A stretch of DNA of 64,000 nt from contig SCFE01000096.1 of NCBI GenBank assembly GCA_004352715.1, positions 1,069,711 through 1,133,710 of the forward strand, given 5' to 3'. This DNA comes from Hofstenia miamia. Lineage: Eukaryota; Xenacoelomorpha; Acoela. Below are positions 58,001 through 64,000 of this stretch, piece after piece. The position numbers and the translations under genes were made by a program. The notes below the pieces were generated by a model that was not told the DNA's origin, made no database searches, and worked only from the letters and a program-made list of their open reading frames with translations. How positions within the stretch are numbered: position 1 is the stretch's first letter; the number at the start of each line of letters is the position of its first letter.

Positions 58001-61000
58001 CATAATCCTATAGTAGCAGGGAATTGCGTTTAAGCGACTTGGCTGCGTGGCGAGACTCTTGCTGGGAGTTGTTTGTAATGAGTGGGATCGATTTTCATTT
58101 GGAGTTAGAACCTGATCGCGATTGTCGATGCAATCATAGCTGAGATTCAAATGCGGATCACTTCTGCTGCCAAGCTAAAAAAGTAATGAAAAGTTATGGT
58201 CCAAAAATACGACAAACTCTGCCGTCCGAAGATAAACAACCGTATTTATAATAAATATCACAATATTTAAAATTCTCTGAAATTTATTCTCGCCTATTTT
58301 TATATTAATTCAAAACATTCACTAAGGCTAGAAACGCCCAAGTCTTAGTTCTAAAATAAATTTAAAAAATTATCATTTTTAGTTACCTATTACGATTTCA
58401 GGAAAATATCATAAAAACCAAAAAATAAAACATAAAATATAACCAATTTAGTATCTTGCACTAAATAAAATTAAATTTCATGTTCCGTAAACCTGCACTA
58501 ACAAACTTTTTTAAAAACATATTATGAATGTCTAATTTTGATGAATTACTTAGCAACGCTTGCATTAAGTCCTTATTCATCTGCTACTGTATACATTGTA
58601 TATGCATAACAATTAAGTTTATAAATACATGTGTAGCAAGAATTCAATACTTGACTACGGTTTGACATGCACATAATAAAGTTGTCCATAAAGCCTTTAT
58701 TATTTTGAGAATACTTGGTTTATGAATTTGAATGGCAAAATTCGGAATTTCTTCAAAATTTTAAAATTTTAAAGCGCGGTCACCTACTATATGGTGTTTT
58801 CTATAAATTTCCTCTCAATATATGAAATTCCCAAGAAAAGTAAATCTAGTGCAAGTTCCCCATTCGTTACTATTCTTTAATTTCATTGACAAGTGAGATT
58901 AAAAAATGTTCCTAGTAAAATATTTAGTTATAAGCAGAATACAATCTTTTGCATGCATCTTAATCTATGAGCTTATTAAATAGGTTTGTTATTCAGAAAC
59001 AGGTTAACATGGTTATTTCAGTATTAAGCATCAAAAACTAGCTCAATACACGTAGATTAGCAAACATGATATGTTGTTATAAACCGGAATTGTGTTAGAA
59101 TCAGATCGTACATAGCTGTTCATGACATTTGGCCTTAGCAGCCAAAGACAAATCTACAATTATCAATAGTTCTGCATAGTATTGTTGTCATGACCAACTA
59201 TAGAATTAGATAAGCATTTGAAGTTTAGTGACAAGCGGGTCTACTCGACCTGTGGGACAGGTCAATCAAAGCTCGCGTTCGGTTGGGTCAGAAATTTGAA
59301 AATTATTATCGTACGAAATTCCGTGGAACACGTAAAATTTATACTATTAGCATACAGACATTGAGATTTTGTAGTATTACATAAAATTCACATACTATGA
59401 AATTTAGATGCATTAATAATATATGCACATGCGACGATTATTTATTTCAAATTTTGAAGTTTTGAAGCATGGTTGAGATCATGTGCCACAATACGATGGT
59501 GTCGTGTAGGCTTCTTGGTCAACGTATCGTACCCGATTGCCACTTTAATTTGAGCAGTCAAATTTTAAAGTGTTTATTAACAAGGATTTGTGGATAATTT
59601 TTTAATTTGACTGTCTGGGTGTTATTGCAAACTTGGCTTGTTAACAAGAACTTACATTTGTAAACACAACTGGCTAAATAAGTAAGTTATACATCATTTT
59701 ATTGCAACAAATAATAGATATTGTAAAAAATAAGTGTGTACTTCGCTATTTTCGCTAGAACGTTTTTCTTTCATCTGGATTTTTTGAATTCGCGACTTTA
59801 ATGAAAGAGAACGCTTCGCTTTCTAAAGCAAATTATTATTCTAGAAAAAACAAAAAAAACTTTACAATCTTAGAAATTTGAGGAGGGGCATCGCTAAACT
59901 TGACGCGCTTTTCCAAACTTCTGGTTGATCCGGACATCAATTCAGAATCACTTTTAGACCCGTCAAATCCACCGTCGGAATAATACCCACTAAGTCCTCG
60001 TTGAGGGCCCTTTCTTCGACGACGTGCACGATTTTCACACCCCTGTTAAATAATTTATAAGATATTATGCATACTTCTCTGAATACCTGTAAGTCATTTA
60101 GAGGCGCTCTAATGCGATAGATTCCAGTTGTTGTCGCAATCACATTTTTGCCTTCGAAATAAATAGGAATATGACGTACTGATCCACTCAACGAGCCCGG
60201 GGTATCGGGCCGTGAATTCATCTAAAATGTGAATTTTATACTAAAGAGTCATATATCCTCGATGTAACATAAATGAACATATTCTTGCTTAGTATATACG
60301 TTAAGAATATGCATATATTACCGGACGTTAATTATTGAATTAACTAGTTACTAAGTTTTTTCTAAAAAAAATTACACGAAATTTTAAGTACTAATTCGCA
60401 AAAGATTACCGGAGATTTATTGGTACCAAGTACGTGAAATATGTTAAAGCTATAGTTTCATGGACTAGCATGAGAATTACTTCACATATATAACAAAAAA
60501 CGTTCGAATTTTTCTAAAATTTCATTTAAAAAAATGTAGCATTAATTCCAGCAAATGTAAGAATCCTCTTAAAATAACATAAGATCTAGAAACGATTTTT
60601 AATTTTTGTTGCTATTGATGGGAGTTAGGGACATTTAATTAAGAAAAAAGTACATATAAATTTAGATAAGTGAATAGTGTAGATAAGATGGTAGACCTGT
60701 GAGGACACTGGTGAAGTAAATCCATGTGCAGTGGGTGTAGGCAGAGTGGATGAGTTAATTTCATTGGGACTAACGACAGTCAAGTCGCGGGTTTTGGGTG
60801 ACACATCAATAAAGGATGTTTCACGAATGCGCATTTTTGGAGACTTCGCATGGAGGGATGGGGTAGAGTTAATGTTTCTAAATGAATAGTAGTTTAAGCA
60901 TATATACAGCATACATGCTACATATTCAAACATATATATCTATGTATACATATGTATTACATATGTATTATGGCTCTGTGAGTACACAAATTCGAGTCGA

Positions 61001-63400
61001 GTTCGAGTACTCAACTTAAGGTCTAAAAAGTCAACTCGACATTTTCTAGAACTCAAAACCAGCTCGATATTAAATTGAAAGGCATCTATTTTTCTTTAAA
61101 TTTTCTGAAATATCGAAGAATCTATCGAAAAGCATTTCAAATTGTTAATCACCAGGCTTGGCTTCACTCATTTAGCTTAATAATTACATTTATTTAAGGT
61201 AGCACAGGTATATATAGCTTAGTCTAAATAAGTCTAAATATAATTAGCGTTCAAACTCAAATCGAACTTAAAAATGTCAACCTTCAGAAGCCATATACAT
61301 ATATAAATAAATAAATAAAAATAAATAAATAAATATATATATATATATATATAATGTTTATGTACATGTATATGTGTGAAAGAATATATGTGATGGTATT
61401 TGGAATATGAAATTAAGTACATTGTGCGCCAAATGTGACATTTTATCGAACTCGTATCTAAAGCTGAAATTGGCTAATTATAGTGTTCATTATAAGATAT
61501 TTACTGAATGTCAATATAATGGAATACTTTGAAATTTTTGAAAAACCATTTTTTCGGATAAATAGCTCTATTTGGCCACATATTTGTAGAGAAACTGTGT
61601 TAAACAATATTTTATTTTTCTAAATAATAAATTTTTAATTAGGTTAACATCATAAATATGCGCAACGCTGAAAAAAGGTTTGTGAAATTGTAAATTGAAT
61701 ACTGACATTCATTAATTTAAACAAAATTTTTTGAATAAACGAATCATTAGGCCATTAACAAGATGCCATTCAAATATTTTACATCAATTTTCGCTGCATA
61801 TGAAATCATACTAACATATTGACGGGCTTAAACAAATATAATTCATTAGTATCACGATTTACATAATGTCAATTCCTAATACGGTTAGTCAGAATGCTGT
61901 AAAAGATATGTAGAAACACTAACATAGTTGGATCAGGCGTTGGATGTTTGTCGACTACAATAAGTCCTCTCCTTTGCTGTTTTGGGGCTGAACGACTGGG
62001 AGACAGTAAATCTACACTATCGGAGCTTTCTTCATTCCACTGCCTGTGTTTCTCACTGGCAATTCGATTTCTAAGAGTTATTTTGAAACCTATAGTAAAT
62101 AAAAATTTAATACCTAAAATTATCTTTGTCATTAAAGTCTTGATCGTAAATTAGATCCATCTTCTTATTGACTGGTGGGTATATTCGTGCTGCGTCATGA
62201 GTGCTTCGGCTTGGATGAGAAACAGGAGTGGAGTGAACATCAATTAGTTCCGTTGGCACCAGTGTGCTCGTATGTGGTGCATTGTGCTAAAATGCCATCA
62301 ACATTTGAAAATGAATATAATAATGAAAATATAAAAGCAGTATAGTATTCTTCATCAGTTACTTATGTTGTACTAGAGATAAGAGCTGCCTTGCAATTGA
62401 ATATCACTTAAAATGTGTACCAATAATTAAATATATTTACATTCAGCTAGAAATAATAGAATTTTAATAGTGATTAACAATGTGTTAACTTAATCTGAAG
62501 TCAAATATTCAACGACTTTATCCTCAAAATTCTAATCCTCTTAATAAACAAATAAATGAATCAGTTGATTAGTAGTTAGTCATTTTATTCTAAGTGATAT
62601 ATTTGAGTTAAGCAATCATAAGTGATGCTGCTTTTTTTAACAATAGCAGCTTTTCACTTTAGCAGGCTCATCCTGAACTATATTGTAAACTTTAAGATAA
62701 AAAACAGTAAAACAGTCAAGAGCGAAAAACTGCATTATTACCATGCTTCCTCTTTTGTGTAGTCTAGGATCACGAAGCTCTAATTTGAGGCCGAATGGAA
62801 GTTCTTCATCGGCAGCGGTTGACTGCATGATGTTGTTTTGAGCATTGGTCACATTTTGACGCATACGGCGTCGCTGCTGAACATCCCCTAATGCATCAGA
62901 AGAAGTTAGCAAAGATGACGTTGAAGAAAGAGATGATGTCACACCAAGTTTCAGCTGATTGAAATCCTAAGCAGTATAAATGAATTTCTGCAAATTTTAT
63001 AGATACACAGATCAAATCAAAAACAATAAAATATATCAAAGTAACATGTACATTTATCATGACAATAGAACAATTGCTGCACATCATTTAAACAGTTCAG
63101 AGTTTATGCACACGCAAAACCGCAGTTGACATCAATGTAGTTTGTAAATGCACAATTTAAACAATAAATGCATGCCGAATGAATAGAAAACTTAGTATTA
63201 ATCTTGCCTTCGATCTTTCAAAGCCCCAATGCGACAGTTGACATATTTCAAATTAAGTACATTATTGATAAAGGCTACCAAAGTTAGGTTCTTACATTTG
63301 GTGTAATTTTTTTTGTATTTTTGTTAGGAGAAAGATCTTCAGCCGATGCAGATTTCCGCTCTCCCATCAATGAATTGTCTTGAACCCAAATATCTTCACC
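54906..63400 (-). CDS. Eleven-exon gene, large Ser-rich protein, family unknown (5' incomplete)
   Basis: Minus-strand exons in transcript order: 63296-63400, 62742-62966, 62114-62286, 61924-62070, 60697-60877, 60087-60221, 59866-60042, 57983-58174, 57321-57550, 55258-55407, 54906-54966 (stop TGA). All junctions are GT-AG and every phase agrees; total 1,776 nt, 591 residues plus stop. Two introns are only 43 and 44 nt. The protein is polar and probably intracellular: Ser/Thr-rich runs (SSLSSTSSLLTSS), an Arg cluster (RARRRRKGPQRG), KRVKFSDAPP, CYYRIMPDNRIQVLYPNSNE, an acidic patch (DDSDDADDEF), HWLGKKKSAIKDFVKQT and the C-terminus YYVTD. No membrane segment. I recognise no family. Exons upstream of 63,400 are expected. 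Confidence 0.8.
55034..55075. repeat. (TA)n in the last intron
   Basis: TA tract between the last two exons of the 11-exon gene. Confidence 0.95.
55563..56603. mobile_element. hAT-like element with CGGATC ends, nested repeat inside
   Basis: In the 55.4-57.3 kb intron. Left: GGATCAGATCTCGGATCGGA, TTTCGGATAAGTTTCGGATC. Right: TTCGGATCCGTTTCGGATGG, ATCCGGATCGGATCGTATCC, ending GGAATCCGATTCCATCTCTG. The words are mirrored at the two ends. 56,110-56,400 is a second repeat related to 44,716-45,050, so two insertions are stacked. No transposase. Confidence 0.55.
60975..61085. repeat. CGAGT/ACTCG word array
   Basis: ATTCGAGTCGAGTTCGAGTA, CAACTCGACATT and CCAGCTCGATATT; kin of 24,250-24,475. It lies in an intron of the 11-exon gene. 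Confidence 0.4.
61310..61353. repeat. AAATA / TA microsatellite
   Basis: TAAATAAATAAA units followed by a TA run, in an intron. Confidence 0.85.
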
Positions 63401-64000
63401 CTAATAATCATCAATTGTTTGTTAGCTGCTACAAGCATGGAAATCTACATTCTAAAGCAGGAAAAATATTTTAGCATGCAAGCAAAATAATAACATGCGT
63501 AAATCTTGAACAATTGTTTGTTTGATACAAAGTGTACTTAATCAAGATACTTCTATGACTTGTTATGGATATCTGCATAGCAAATATTTAGTTTTAAATG
63601 ATATCATATAATTTTTGTTTTCTTGCTTATCATATATCTTTGTTTTAATTTGGTTATGTACATGAAGGATACAGAACAATATAGCGTTCTTATTTCCCAT
63701 GAAGTGAGATATTGTGGACAGAATATTCTTAATGATCGGCACTTTTACATGTGTAACTCGAAAATTTTAAGTGTAGTGGTGATTTTAAATTTTTGCAAGC
63801 AAACAAAAGTAGATTTTAGGACTTTCAAGGGAAAATAAACGTTCACTATGTTAATAGTGAAAGTACTATTGGGCAATAAAATAAAAATGTAAGAATCTTA
63901 GGAATTAGACGTTATACAATTTGGCGATTGACGTTATGATTTACAACAATATTTACGATGATCATCATCACGATTATCATCATTATCATCATCATCATCA
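63401..64000. other. Presumed intron of the 11-exon gene; ATC microsatellite at the end
   Basis: No further exon identified. 63,957-64,000 is (ATC)n with ATT variants and runs off the window. Confidence 0.5.

Overview
This is an AT-rich, intron-containing animal sequence, dominated by transposable-element remnants and (TA)n tracts, with five long N gaps and five single-N joins. Lineage cannot be fixed from the window. Single-domain saposin-like genes, some introns of 31-44 nt and Penelope elements with hammerhead motifs would suit a flatworm or another soft-bodied invertebrate, but this is inference only.

Host genes. (1) Four secreted saposin-like genes (SAP1 3.3-4.3 kb minus, SAP2 11.6-12.5 kb plus, SAP3 32.8-33.3 kb minus, SAP4 46.3-47.7 kb plus) share one template: signal peptide plus CxxC in exon 1, a phase-0 intron exactly 17 residues after the second Cys, and exon-2 cysteines at positions 11, 22, 47 and 53. 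Three have a TATA box 34-43 bp before the ATG. SAP4 runs on into the start of a second saposin domain. (2) An 11-exon gene on the minus strand (54.9-63.4 kb, 3' end complete, 5' end outside the assigned exons) encodes at least 591 residues of polar, Ser-rich protein that I cannot assign to a family. (3) A short exon chain at 0.6-1.1 kb (minus) is the 3' end of an unidentified gene or pseudogene.

Mobile elements. Penelope-like (PLE) copies lie at 5.2/9.9, 10.1, 12.8-13.7, 40.6-41.2 and 50.2-51.4 kb. All keep GIY-YIG sequence and hammerhead-like motifs downstream, and all but one side of one copy border (TA)n. A Ty3/gypsy element (5.6-9.8 kb) is nested in the first PLE with a 4-bp target duplication. 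A hAT element (34.7-36.1 kb) is nested in a LINE with an imperfect 8-bp duplication. A LINE family with a restriction-like endonuclease (RLE) occurs at 0-0.3, 15.5-17.2, 28.8-30.3 and 54.1-54.6 kb, and three of these copies sit in (AAT)n. Other LINE pieces are at 34.1-36.4, 41.3-41.5 and 48.4-49.5 kb. There are many MITE-like pieces.

Assembly warnings. A 547-bp and an 82-bp exact duplication bounded by single Ns (29.35-31.26 kb) and a near-perfect palindrome with 0.9-kb arms between single Ns (41.6-43.5 kb) look like gap-filling artefacts until shown otherwise. No tRNA, rRNA or CRISPR was found. Nothing prokaryotic is present.
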